Source of the DNA: Candidatus Saccharimonadota bacterium
GTDB lineage: Bacteria > Patescibacteriota > Saccharimonadia > Saccharimonadales > UBA4665
Direction: 5' to 3'
Length of the DNA: 12,395 bases
Assembly (NCBI GenBank): GCA_028289265.1
Contig: JAQGGU010000008.1
Location: forward strand, 1 to 12,395
Shown in pieces: positions 1 through 6,211 of this stretch. Position 1 is the first letter of the stretch. Each line of letters starts with the position of its first letter. Below the pieces are notes generated by a model, which had not been told where the DNA came from, searched no databases, and was given only the letters and a program-made list of their open reading frames with translations. The position numbers and the translations under genes were made by a program.

Positions 1-7
1 ACTTTAT

Positions 8-36
8 ATTATAGCAAATAATACAACTATTGTCAA
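8..36 (-). promoter_or_regulatory. Perfect-consensus sigma-70 promoter reading out of the window
   Basis: On the minus strand TTGACA (31-36) is followed after exactly 17 bases by TATAAT (8-13). Both boxes match the consensus at 12 of 12 positions, in an AT-rich setting. The start point would fall at about position 1 or just beyond, so the transcribed unit lies left of the window. It sits just past the RNase J terminator hairpin and therefore begins a new unit. A full match is unusual and fits a strongly expressed gene or stable RNA, but the product cannot be seen. Confidence 0.8.
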
Positions 37-63
37 TATAAGGAAGTCCTGGCTTACCCCTAA

Positions 64-102
64 TAACGACAAAGCTCCGATGCCTGAGATAGCATCGGAG
101 CT
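64..102 (-). terminator. Hairpin terminator of the pnp-rnj gene cluster
   Basis: A perfect 11-base inverted repeat (73-83 with 92-102, loop of 8) starts 32 bases beyond the rnj stop codon. On the minus strand the stem is followed by an interrupted T-rich stretch (TTTGTCGTTATTA), which is better than the bases that follow it on the plus strand. The long GC-rich stem supports termination, or a 3'-end stabiliser against exonucleases. The broken T-run makes efficiency uncertain. Confidence 0.7.
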
Positions 103-134
103 CGTCCTTAACACCTAGAGAATATCCTCTATTC

Positions 135-2273
135 CTAGTCGACGCGGGCGTCTTGCGATAGCAGACGGGCACGCATTTCTTCAAAACGCTTCTGCTGCTC
201 CGCGGCGACTTCCTCGGCCGTCTTGGTGCGGCCACCGGCTGCTACCTTTACGTCCTGCTTGCCACCCTCGCCCTTACCGCCAATAACATTGACGACAGGG
301 ATGATGATCGGACTGCGCTGGGTTGCGTCAAAAAGGTAATGCGTGACATGGTCCTTGATCTCTGCCTTGAAGCGGTCGAGGTCGACACGCTTGAAGCGCT
401 GGCCAACAGCCCGCTTGAGTTCCGCCCTAAGGCCATTCATTATCTCCTCGTTATCGCGCATGTAGATGAAGCCGCGGCTGATGATGTCCGGGCTGGTCAG
501 TAGATTGCCCGACTTTTTATCGATAGTCAGGATAATGGCTACTAAACCTTCCTCGCTAAGGAGCAAGCGGTCCTTGACGACGACATTGCTGACGATGGCA
601 CCTGTTTGGTCGACCAGGATGGTACCGTGCGGGATTTCGCCGTCGAGTTCCATCTTGTCGGGAGTCAGGCAAATGACCTGGCCGTTTTCGGCATTCACCG
701 TATTAGCGCGAGGAATTCCCTGCTCTACAGCCAGCTCAATGTGGCGCTGCTTGACGCGGTAGGCACCATAAATCGGGATGAAGAACTTCGGCTTGGTCAT
801 GTTGATCATGTCGGCATATTCGTCGCGTGATGCGTGTCCGGAAACGTGCAGCGGCCCGACACCATCGAGAGTGTGGTTACGGGCTTCAAATACATGCACG
901 CCCTTCTTGACGAGACCATCGACCATTAGACCAACCAGCGCGTCATTACCGGATTCTGGAATCGGCGTACTGGAAAGGATGACCGTATCCTGCTCTTTAA
1001 GCTTGATGTGACGGTGTTCGCCGCCGGCCATTCGCTGCAGTGCAGAACTTGGCTCACCCTGCGAACCGGTACAGACGACGACAACTTCATCGTCTCGCAT
1101 ATTCGGTACGCTGGCAATTGGTACGAAAGTGCCCTTTGGCACCTTCATGAAGCCGTGGCGGATTGCCATTTCAAGGGTACTCACCATACTACGTCCATCC
1201 ATAGCCACCTTACGGTTGTGGTGCACGGCAGCGTTGATGATCATCTGGACACGGTTCATGTTCGTAGAGAACAAGCCGACGAAAATGCGGCCCGGGGCGT
1301 TATTGATGATATCGATGAAGCTCTGCTCGATAGTACTTTCTGATGGGGTGCGGCCTTGGCGCTCGACGGTCGTACTCTCACTGAGGAGAGCCAGCACACC
1401 TTCGTTGCCGAGCTGTGTTAGGCGGTCGTAATCACTTTTTTCGTGGTCCAGGGGATTCGGGTCGAAGCGGAAGTCACCGGTGTTGATGATGCGACCGACG
1501 GGTGTATCAAGGACGATACAGGTCGAGCCCGGGATCGAGTGCGTGATACGTACAAGTTCGACGAAAAAGTCGCCGACCTTAAGGCGCTCATGGGTGTCTT
1601 CGTTCATAGTCACGGTGCGAAGTTCAAAGCCTTCTGGCATCGGTAGACCGAAGTTTTCAAAGATTTCCTCGACGCGGCCGATGGTAAACTTCGAGCCGTA
1701 AATCGGTGCCGGGAACTTTGGTACAATGTGCGGCAACCCACCAATGTGGTCAAGGTGACCGTGCGTGATGATGTATGCGCGCAGCTTGTGCCGGATGGTC
1801 TCAAGGTATGCCGTGTCGGCAATGCCGTAGTTGATGCCGGGTAGATCGACACCCAGGTCGTTACCGCAGTCCATGATGACAGCGTCGTTGATGTATTCGA
1901 CGAGGATCATGTTCTTGGAACCACCACCGTCCATTCCACCAAGACCGACGACTTTCAGGCGTGGGCGGTCGTCGATGACGTTGGCACGTCCGCGCTGCGC
2001 CGGCTGGTCACTGACCTGAGCCGGTGTGTACTGGTTAGCGATTTTCTGAGCGTCCATCTGGGTACGCTTTTGGGCACGGACAGCAGCGCCGCGGCTTGCA
2101 CCGGAGCGGCCTTGGCCACCTCCGTTACCACCGCCGTTATTTGCGGGCTTCTGACCACCGTTACCACCGCTGGAACGGCTACGATTGCCGCCACCTCTAT
2201 TGCCAGGCTGCCGTCTTGGTGGGCGTGGTTGGCTATTACTATTACTGTTATCGTTATTTTCTTGTGGATTCAT
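135..2273 (-). CDS. rnj: Ribonuclease J (beta-CASP metallo-beta-lactamase exo/endoribonuclease)
   Basis: RNase J degrades and matures RNA, with 5'-3' exonuclease and endonuclease activity, using two zinc ions. The 712-residue product is longer than the usual ~555. Residues 1-105 are a low-complexity Gly/Asn/Arg/Gln-rich extension with RG and GGN motifs. The catalytic core follows, with HGHLDH at 171-176, His245 in THSIPGS and Asp267 in NTGDFRFD. The beta-CASP part includes SEST near 298 and CTGSQGEPSSAL at 401-412, then SGHAS at 478-482. After that comes the C-terminal domain and a charged helix-like tail (665-712). Position 502 is Tyr (IPIYGAYR) where RNase J proteins normally have His (PVHGEYR), a zinc ligand. 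The ATG has a clear Shine-Dalgarno, CTCCT on plus at 2279-2283 (AGGAG in mRNA), 5 bases upstream. It is the last gene of the pnp cluster, 20 bases after the UDG gene. Family identity is secure. Confidence 0.96.
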   Translation of the reverse strand: MNPQENNDNSNSNSQPRPPRRQPGNRGGGNRSRSSGGNGGQKPANNGGGNGGGQGRSGASRGAAVRAQKRTQMDAQKIANQYTPAQVSDQPAQRGRANVIDDRPRLKVVGLGGMDGGGSKNMILVEYINDAVIMDCGNDLGVDLPGINYGIADTAYLETIRHKLRAYIITHGHLDHIGGLPHIVPKFPAPIYGSKFTIGRVEEIFENFGLPMPEGFELRTVTMNEDTHERLKVGDFFVELVRITHSIPGSTCIVLDTPVGRIINTGDFRFDPNPLDHEKSDYDRLTQLGNEGVLALLSESTTVERQGRTPSESTIEQSFIDIINNAPGRIFVGLFSTNMNRVQMIINAAVHHNRKVAMDGRSMVSTLEMAIRHGFMKVPKGTFVPIASVPNMRDDEVVVVCTGSQGEPSSALQRMAGGEHRHIKLKEQDTVILSSTPIPESGNDALVGLMVDGLVKKGVHVFEARNHTLDGVGPLHVSGHASRDEYADMINMTKPKFFIPIYGAYRVKQRHIELAVEQGIPRANTVNAENGQVICLTPDKMELDGEIPHGTILVDQTGAIVSNVVVKDRLLLSEEGLVAIILTIDKKSGNLLTSPDIISRGFIYMRDNEEIMNGLRAELKRAVGQRFKRVDLDRFKAEIKDHVTHYLFDATQRSPIIIPVVNVIGGKGEGGKQDVKVAAGGRTKTAEEVAAEQQKRFEEMRARLLSQDARVD

Positions 2274-2278
2274 TGAAT

Positions 2279-2283
2279 CTCCT
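2279..2283 (-). promoter_or_regulatory. Ribosome binding site of rnj
   Basis: The mRNA reads AGGAG five bases before the ATG at 2271-2273. This fixes the start, so the low-complexity N-terminal extension is translated. It is one of the clearest Shine-Dalgarno sequences in the window, unlike the leaderless-type starts of rpsO and the lipoprotein gene. Confidence 0.75.
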
Positions 2284-2293
2284 ATCTTACTTA

Positions 2294-2893
2294 CTAGTGT
2301 GTAATTTTCTTGATAATGTCGGGAATTGTCAGGAAGTCGTCCAACAAGGTCTGCCTGAGTCCTCCGTTATATAAAGCTGCCGCTGGATGGAATAACGGTA
2401 AGATTATCACCTCCAACACTTGGGACGGATCATCCCGGAACGCCAGTTGCACCTGCTTGGGGTGGCCGTGTTCGCGACTGATTTGCAGATCCGGTAAGAA
2501 GGAATTCGCGCTGTGCCGACCAAGTGTGACTACCACCTTGGGCTGAATTACTTCTAACTGGGCCTGTAAATACGGTAAAAATGCCTTTTTCTCTTCGGGT
2601 AATGGATCGCGGTTATTCGGTGGCCTATATTTTACTATGTTAGTGATATAAATATCCTTGCGCTGTAAATTTACTGACTGTAGCATTTCGTCCAGGAACT
2701 TCCCTGCCGCCCCGACAAATGGCTCACCTGTCAGGTCTTCCTTCTTGCCAGGAGCCTCACCTACAAAGACAATTTCCGCGTCAGGATTGCCACTACCGAA
2801 GACCAGCTGCGTTGCCGTTTCCACCAACTCCGGCGTAACATTATCATCTAGGATCTTCTGCCGAATCTCATCGAGTTGTTGCTGCTTACTCAT
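2294..2893 (-). CDS. Family 4-type uracil-DNA glycosylase lacking the Fe-S cysteines
   Basis: UDGs excise uracil from DNA to start base-excision repair. The 199-residue product has the family 4 hallmarks: GEAPGKKED (45-53), GEPFVGAAGKFLD (56-68), the NIVKYRPPNNR block (85-95), and the second active-site motif FHPAAA (168-173). Length fits the family (~190-220). The protein contains no cysteine at all. Family 4 enzymes carry a [4Fe-4S] cluster held by four Cys, and here the aligned positions are Asn18 and Pro21 (usual CxxC), Tyr89 (usual VKCRPP) and Phe105. A cluster-free fold is inferred. The ATG overlaps the end of the preceding membrane-protein gene by 8 bases, with no strong Shine-Dalgarno, which suggests translational coupling. 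Tandem stops TAG TAA end it, 20 bases before rnj. A family 5 or other UDG-superfamily assignment is possible. Confidence 0.88.
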   Translation of the reverse strand: MSKQQQLDEIRQKILDDNVTPELVETATQLVFGSGNPDAEIVFVGEAPGKKEDLTGEPFVGAAGKFLDEMLQSVNLQRKDIYITNIVKYRPPNNRDPLPEEKKAFLPYLQAQLEVIQPKVVVTLGRHSANSFLPDLQISREHGHPKQVQLAFRDDPSQVLEVIILPLFHPAAALYNGGLRQTLLDDFLTIPDIIKKITH

Positions 2894-3095
2894 GGCTGAT
2901 CAGCTTTCTGATGAGTTTTACGGCAGCTGTGATACCAAGCGCCAAAAAGACTATGACAATGAAGTAATCAAGCAGGCTACCCGTATCAATGGCAATAGAT
3001 ACAAAGATATATGCGATGAAGAGGTCGAGGACTGCTATGATAGCCAATCCCGGCTTTGTCTCCTGCCATGCGAACAATTTGTTAGTTGTGTTCAT
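2886..3095 (-). CDS. Small two-helix membrane protein in the pnp-rnj cluster
   Basis: I do not recognise the family. The 69-residue product has a polar N-terminus with one Trp (1-15), a first hydrophobic helix about 17-36, a short loop (DTGSLLD, 37-43), a second helix about 44-60, and a basic end (KLIRKLISHE). The pattern predicts two membrane spans with both ends on the same side, and the basic C-terminus points to the cytoplasm. It starts 23 bases after its neighbour and its last 8 bases overlap the UDG start, so it is probably co-translated. A weak AGG lies 7 bases upstream of the ATG. Topology resembles the next gene upstream (3119-3352), so the two may be old paralogues. Its place between pnp and rnj makes membrane anchoring of RNA decay a possibility, not a demonstrated role. 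Confidence 0.75.
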   Translation of the reverse strand: MNTTNKLFAWQETKPGLAIIAVLDLFIAYIFVSIAIDTGSLLDYFIVIVFLALGITAAVKLIRKLISHE

Positions 3096-3118
3096 CGTAT
3101 ACCTAATCTGTTAAATGC

Positions 3119-3352
3119 TTACTTCTTAGCGATGTCGCGGGCGGCGGTTTTTCGCTTAGTTTTGATTATGTAGATACTGTTTGCAGCAAATAATAGCCAG
3201 ATTACCACTCGTATAAAGTGCCATGTACCCGGTAACTGTATCGCCTCTGCGACATGTGCTACTAATATCAACGTGATCAGCCCCAAAAGGATGTAATCTA
3301 ATACGATGCTTCTCCACCAGGGAGACTTACCTTGGGTAGGGGCGTCTACCAT
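3119..3352 (-). CDS. Small two-helix membrane protein directly after pnp
   Basis: No family is recognised. The 77-residue product has a polar Trp-containing start (1-15), a hydrophobic helix about 16-37, a loop (QLPGTWHF), a second helix about 47-63, and a strongly basic tail (KTKRKTAARDIAKK), giving a predicted hairpin with both ends in the cytoplasm. The ATG lies 2 bases after the pnp stop, and the likely ribosome binding site (GAAAGG) is inside the last pnp codons. Translation is therefore expected to be coupled to pnp. Both this protein and the 69-residue neighbour begin the first helix with a V-L-D triplet and end in a Lys/Arg cluster. The second is weak evidence for common origin. Short length lowers certainty, but placement and hydrophobic pattern support a real gene. 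Confidence 0.75.
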   Translation of the reverse strand: MVDAPTQGKSPWWRSIVLDYILLGLITLILVAHVAEAIQLPGTWHFIRVVIWLLFAANSIYIIKTKRKTAARDIAKK

Positions 3353-3354
3353 GG

Positions 3355-5493
3355 TTACTTTTCGCCTTTCAATTCACGCTGGGCGGCTTTCATGGAAAGC
3401 TGGAGGCGGCCGCGGTCATCGATAGCGACGAGTTTTACGGTTACTTTATCGCCTTCTTTGACGACGTCGCTCGGCTTGGCTACACGTTCTTCGCTCATCT
3501 CTGAAACGTGGACGAGGCCATCTTTACCTGGCATGATCTGTACAAAAGCACCGAAGTCGAGCACGCTCACTACGGGTACGTTTTCGTAGATCCTGCCAAT
3601 TTCCGGCTCAGCGACAATACTTTGAATCCACTGGATGGCGGCATTGATGCTGGCGCCATCAGGCGAAGCGATCATGATTGTTCCGTCGTCCTTGATGTCG
3701 ATCTCGGCGCCGGTCTCAGCAGTAATTCGCTGGATGACTTCCCCGCCCTTACCAATGACTTCACGGATCTTGTCTGGGTTGATAGTGATGGTCTCGACAC
3801 GTGGTGCGTACGGGCTGAGTTCTTTGCGAGGTTCGGGCATGACAGTGAGCATGTGCTCAAGGATATGCGCGCGTCCGTCTCGTCCCTGCTCCAGCGCTTT
3901 CGCAAGCACTTCGACAGGCAGGCCGTGGACTTTCATGTCCATCTGTAGCGCGGTGATACCTTTGCTGGTTCCGGCAGTCTTGAAGTCCATATCACCGGCA
4001 AAATCTTCGGCGTCGGCGATGTCGCTCATGATATATGGCGTGCCGTTGTCCATCATAAGACCCATGGCGATACCAGATACCGGCGCCTTCAGTGGTACAC
4101 CGGCGTCCATCAGGGATAAAGTAGACGAACATGTCGCAGCCATAGAAGTCGAACCGTTCTGGCTCATGATCTCGGTGACAGTACGAATGGTGTATGGGAA
4201 TTCGTTTTCAGAAGGTAGAACGGCTGTAAGCGCTCTTTCTGCGAGGTACCCATGGCCGATTTCGCGGCGGCCCGGGCTACCCAAACGGCGAACTTCACCA
4301 ACGGTCCAACCTGGAGCATTGTAGTGGTGCATGTAGCGGCGCTCAGCGCTGCGCTCCATGGTGTCGACCATCTGCGCATAGCTCAGCGGCGCAAGTGTGG
4401 TGATGTTCAGCGCCTGCGTCATACCGCGGGTAAACAAGCTGGAACCATGGGCGCGTGGCAGTAGTCCCACTTCGCTGGAAAGCGGACGGATTTCTGTCAG
4501 CTTACGGCCGTCAGGGCGAATTTGCTCTTCGACGATACCCTTGCGGACATCTTTGTGGATAGCAAGTGTAACAGCGTCATCATATTGCTGCTTGAGGGCG
4601 GCCCACTGGTCTTCACCGACCTCTTCTTCGAAGTGTGCCATCGTCTCTTCGCGGAGTTTCTTCACAAGGTCGTTACGCTCTGGATAAGGAACACGGAGAC
4701 CCTTGCCAAGTTTCTTATCGAGATATACAGCGACAGCTTCCTGGATACCTTGATCCGGCAATACTAGTTCATATTCCTGAGGTGTTACGCCAATCTTAGC
4801 AACCAGCTCTTTCTGCAGAGCGATTGCCGGCTGAATAACTTCTTGTGCAAAAGCCAAGGCTTCGACGACCTGTTCTTCAGTAACCTCATTCGCGCCAGCT
4901 TCTACCATCATGATGCCTTCGCTCGTTCCGGCTACAACTAGGTCAAGTGGACCCTCATTGAGCTGTTCAGGGGTCGCAAAGGCCGTAAACTTACCGTCTA
5001 CCATACCGAGGCGTACACCCGCTACAGGGCCTTCAAATGGTGCACCAGTGAGCATAAAAGCGGCACTCATGGCAACCATAGCGATCATGTCCGGGCGAAA
5101 GGATGGATCCATCGAGAGAACGGTAGCAATACCTTGGACTTCGTTGCGGTAGCCCTTTGGCCACAGCGGGCGGAGCGGACGGTCGATCAGACGGCCGATA
5201 AGTACGGCGTCATCAGAGGGACGCCCCTCTCTTTTAATAAAGCGTGAACCGCTCATCTTGCCAGCAGCGTAAAACTTCTCTTCGTAATCAATGCTCAAAG
5301 GGAAATAATCGAGTCCCTGTACTTGCTTGGGACTGACCATAGCCGTACCGAGTACGACAGTGTCGCCGTAGCGAGCGATCACCGAGGCGGTAGAGCGGAA
5401 GCCGACGCGGCCGACTTCTAGTGATAAAGTTTTGCCGCAAAATTCAGTCTCGACCGTGATTATGTCTTTACCTAAAGGGTTGATAGTACTCAT
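3355..5493 (-). CDS. pnp: Polyribonucleotide nucleotidyltransferase (PNPase)
   Basis: PNPase is a trimeric phosphorolytic 3'-5' exoribonuclease that degrades mRNA and can add tails. In 712 residues (family usual ~700) the order is complete: a first RNase PH domain (about 10-135), a helical linker, a second RNase PH domain (about 310-545) with RRYMHHYNAPGW, GRREIGHGYLAERAL and the acidic catalytic segment DAEDFAGDMDFK (Asp501 and Asp503), then a KH domain with VIGKGG (579-584), and an S1 domain (about 633-704). I chose the ATG at 5491-5493 because an mRNA ACAGGT lies 8 bases upstream, and family members start close to this point. An in-frame ATG at 5524-5526 would add 11 residues but has no Shine-Dalgarno. 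It follows rpsO, as in many bacteria, and leads a cluster ending in rnj. I found no convincing promoter of its own. Confidence 0.97.
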   Translation of the reverse strand: MSTINPLGKDIITVETEFCGKTLSLEVGRVGFRSTASVIARYGDTVVLGTAMVSPKQVQGLDYFPLSIDYEEKFYAAGKMSGSRFIKREGRPSDDAVLIGRLIDRPLRPLWPKGYRNEVQGIATVLSMDPSFRPDMIAMVAMSAAFMLTGAPFEGPVAGVRLGMVDGKFTAFATPEQLNEGPLDLVVAGTSEGIMMVEAGANEVTEEQVVEALAFAQEVIQPAIALQKELVAKIGVTPQEYELVLPDQGIQEAVAVYLDKKLGKGLRVPYPERNDLVKKLREETMAHFEEEVGEDQWAALKQQYDDAVTLAIHKDVRKGIVEEQIRPDGRKLTEIRPLSSEVGLLPRAHGSSLFTRGMTQALNITTLAPLSYAQMVDTMERSAERRYMHHYNAPGWTVGEVRRLGSPGRREIGHGYLAERALTAVLPSENEFPYTIRTVTEIMSQNGSTSMAATCSSTLSLMDAGVPLKAPVSGIAMGLMMDNGTPYIMSDIADAEDFAGDMDFKTAGTSKGITALQMDMKVHGLPVEVLAKALEQGRDGRAHILEHMLTVMPEPRKELSPYAPRVETITINPDKIREVIGKGGEVIQRITAETGAEIDIKDDGTIMIASPDGASINAAIQWIQSIVAEPEIGRIYENVPVVSVLDFGAFVQIMPGKDGLVHVSEMSEERVAKPSDVVKEGDKVTVKLVAIDDRGRLQLSMKAAQRELKGEK

Positions 5494-5500
5494 AAGTAGT

Positions 5501-5506
5501 ACCTGT
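5501..5506 (-). promoter_or_regulatory. Ribosome binding site deciding the pnp start
   Basis: The mRNA reads ACAGGT, with AGG spaced 8 bases from the ATG at 5491-5493. The upstream in-frame ATG at 5524-5526 has no purine-rich element, so the shorter 712-residue PNPase is preferred. Confidence 0.55.
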
Positions 5507-5551
5507 CTTTTCTGAGGGCGTGTCATATGCAGAGTGCAAATATACGGGTGC

Positions 5552-5674
5552 GCTTGTGCGTGATTAGGAAATCGGCACTGTATATCTGTGGCTCTGCCTA
5601 CGCTACACGAAAGCCCTCTTAACGTTTAATGTGCACAAGCTTGGTCTCTCGGGTCGATTAAACCGCGAGAGACC
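5552..5674 (-). promoter_or_regulatory. Structured rpsO-pnp intergenic RNA
   Basis: Starting 14 bases after the rpsO stop, the transcript can form a strong stem (5643-5651 with 5666-5674, nine perfect pairs), continued by three more pairs (5652-5654 with 5662-5664) across a single bulge. There is no T-run after it, so it is not a standard terminator. A second, long-range eight-base inverted repeat pairs 5633-5640 with 5552-5559 across 73 bases. In Escherichia coli the rpsO-pnp leader carries an RNase III-cut stem used in PNPase autoregulation. A similar processing or stabilising role is inferred from position only. Confidence 0.5.
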
Positions 5675-5688
5675 CCTGTCTATACACT

Positions 5689-5955
5689 TTAGCGACGTAT
5701 GCCGAGCTTAGCGATAAGGTCGAGGTAGCCTTGGCTGTCACGCTCAGCGATGTAGCGCAGCAAACGGCGGCGCTTACCGACGAGCTGCAGCAGACCGCGG
5801 CGGGCAGCGAAGTCCTTCTTGTTGACCTTGAGGTGCTCGGTAAGCTCCTTGATGCGCTCAGTAGCGACAGAGACCTGTACCGAAGCGCCACCAGTGTCCT
5901 TAGCGTGGACCTGTGCACTCTTAATAGCAGCTGATTTCTTCTCACTTGTTATCAT
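5689..5955 (-). CDS. rpsO: Small ribosomal subunit protein uS15
   Basis: S15 binds helices of the 16S rRNA central domain and nucleates platform assembly. The 88-residue product has the exact family length, with the core HLKVNKKDFAARRGLLQLVGKRRRLLRYI from residue 41. His41 and Asp48, the rRNA-contacting positions of the E. coli protein, are kept, while the usual HHS after Asp48 is FAA, so Ser51 is Ala. The ATG at 5953-5955 gives the standard N-terminus. The only Shine-Dalgarno-like element is a weak GAG, and a promoter ends nine bases upstream, so the mRNA is predicted to have a leader of only about 3 bases. This leaves no room for the leader-based S15 autoregulation known elsewhere. The gene is upstream of pnp, as is typical. 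Confidence 0.96.
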   Translation of the reverse strand: MITSEKKSAAIKSAQVHAKDTGGASVQVSVATERIKELTEHLKVNKKDFAARRGLLQLVGKRRRLLRYIAERDSQGYLDLIAKLGIRR

Positions 5956-5964
5956 ATGCTCAGT

Positions 5965-5993
5965 ATTCTACCAGATATAGTACCTCTGTACAA
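5965..5993 (-). promoter_or_regulatory. Extended -10 promoter of rpsO
   Basis: On the minus strand TTGTAC (5988-5993) is followed by a 17-base spacer and TAGAAT (5965-5970), preceded by TGG to give an extended -10. The A-rich stretch TTAAAAAAGTAAAG upstream resembles an UP element. The predicted start (about 5957-5959) leaves only 2-4 bases before the ATG, so the transcript would be close to leaderless. The -35 box is weak (3 of 6). Confidence 0.55.
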
Positions 5994-6145
5994 GTCTTTA
6001 CTGTTACTTTACTTTTTTAACCAAGATATCCGTTAGGAATCAGCGGCCGATAGCTTTTTCCTATCAGATGTCTTTGTCGACAACTACGGGCATCCTAGCT
6101 TGGCGCTACATAATGATCAACCGTACCACCCCTTTGGGCTACCGC

Positions 6146-6170
6146 GACACCAAGGTGTCTTTTATTTATT
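6146..6170 (+). terminator. Orphan plus-strand intrinsic-terminator-like hairpin
   Basis: The perfect palindrome GACACCAAGGTGTC (6146-6159) is followed on the plus strand by TTTTATTTATT. The stem is effectively five pairs with a CAAG loop. No plus-strand gene or convincing promoter was found upstream, so it could end an unannotated small RNA or block antisense transcription into the lipoprotein gene. The rest of 5994-6211 has a minus-strand hairpin at 6047-6067 (seven pairs with one G-U, loop GAAAAAG) and the palindrome TTGTCGACAA at 6074-6083, but no recognisable tRNA or known ncRNA. Confidence 0.4.
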
Positions 6171-6211
6171 CCGGTATTTCTGTGGCCCGGCAATATCTAT
6201 TGCTAACTTCG

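Noticed and set aside
3635..4324. 229-residue open frame on the plus strand
   Set aside because: It is fully antisense to pnp, whose domain motifs are unmistakable. Long shadow frames are expected in this composition.
5494..5526. Longer PNPase start at ATG 5524-5526
   Set aside because: It has no Shine-Dalgarno, while the downstream ATG has one and fits the family N-terminus.
5971..6211. Possible tRNA or known ncRNA between rpsO and the lipoprotein gene
   Set aside because: I found no T-loop GGTTCGA-type motif, acceptor-stem pairing or tmRNA, RNase P or SRP signature on either strand.
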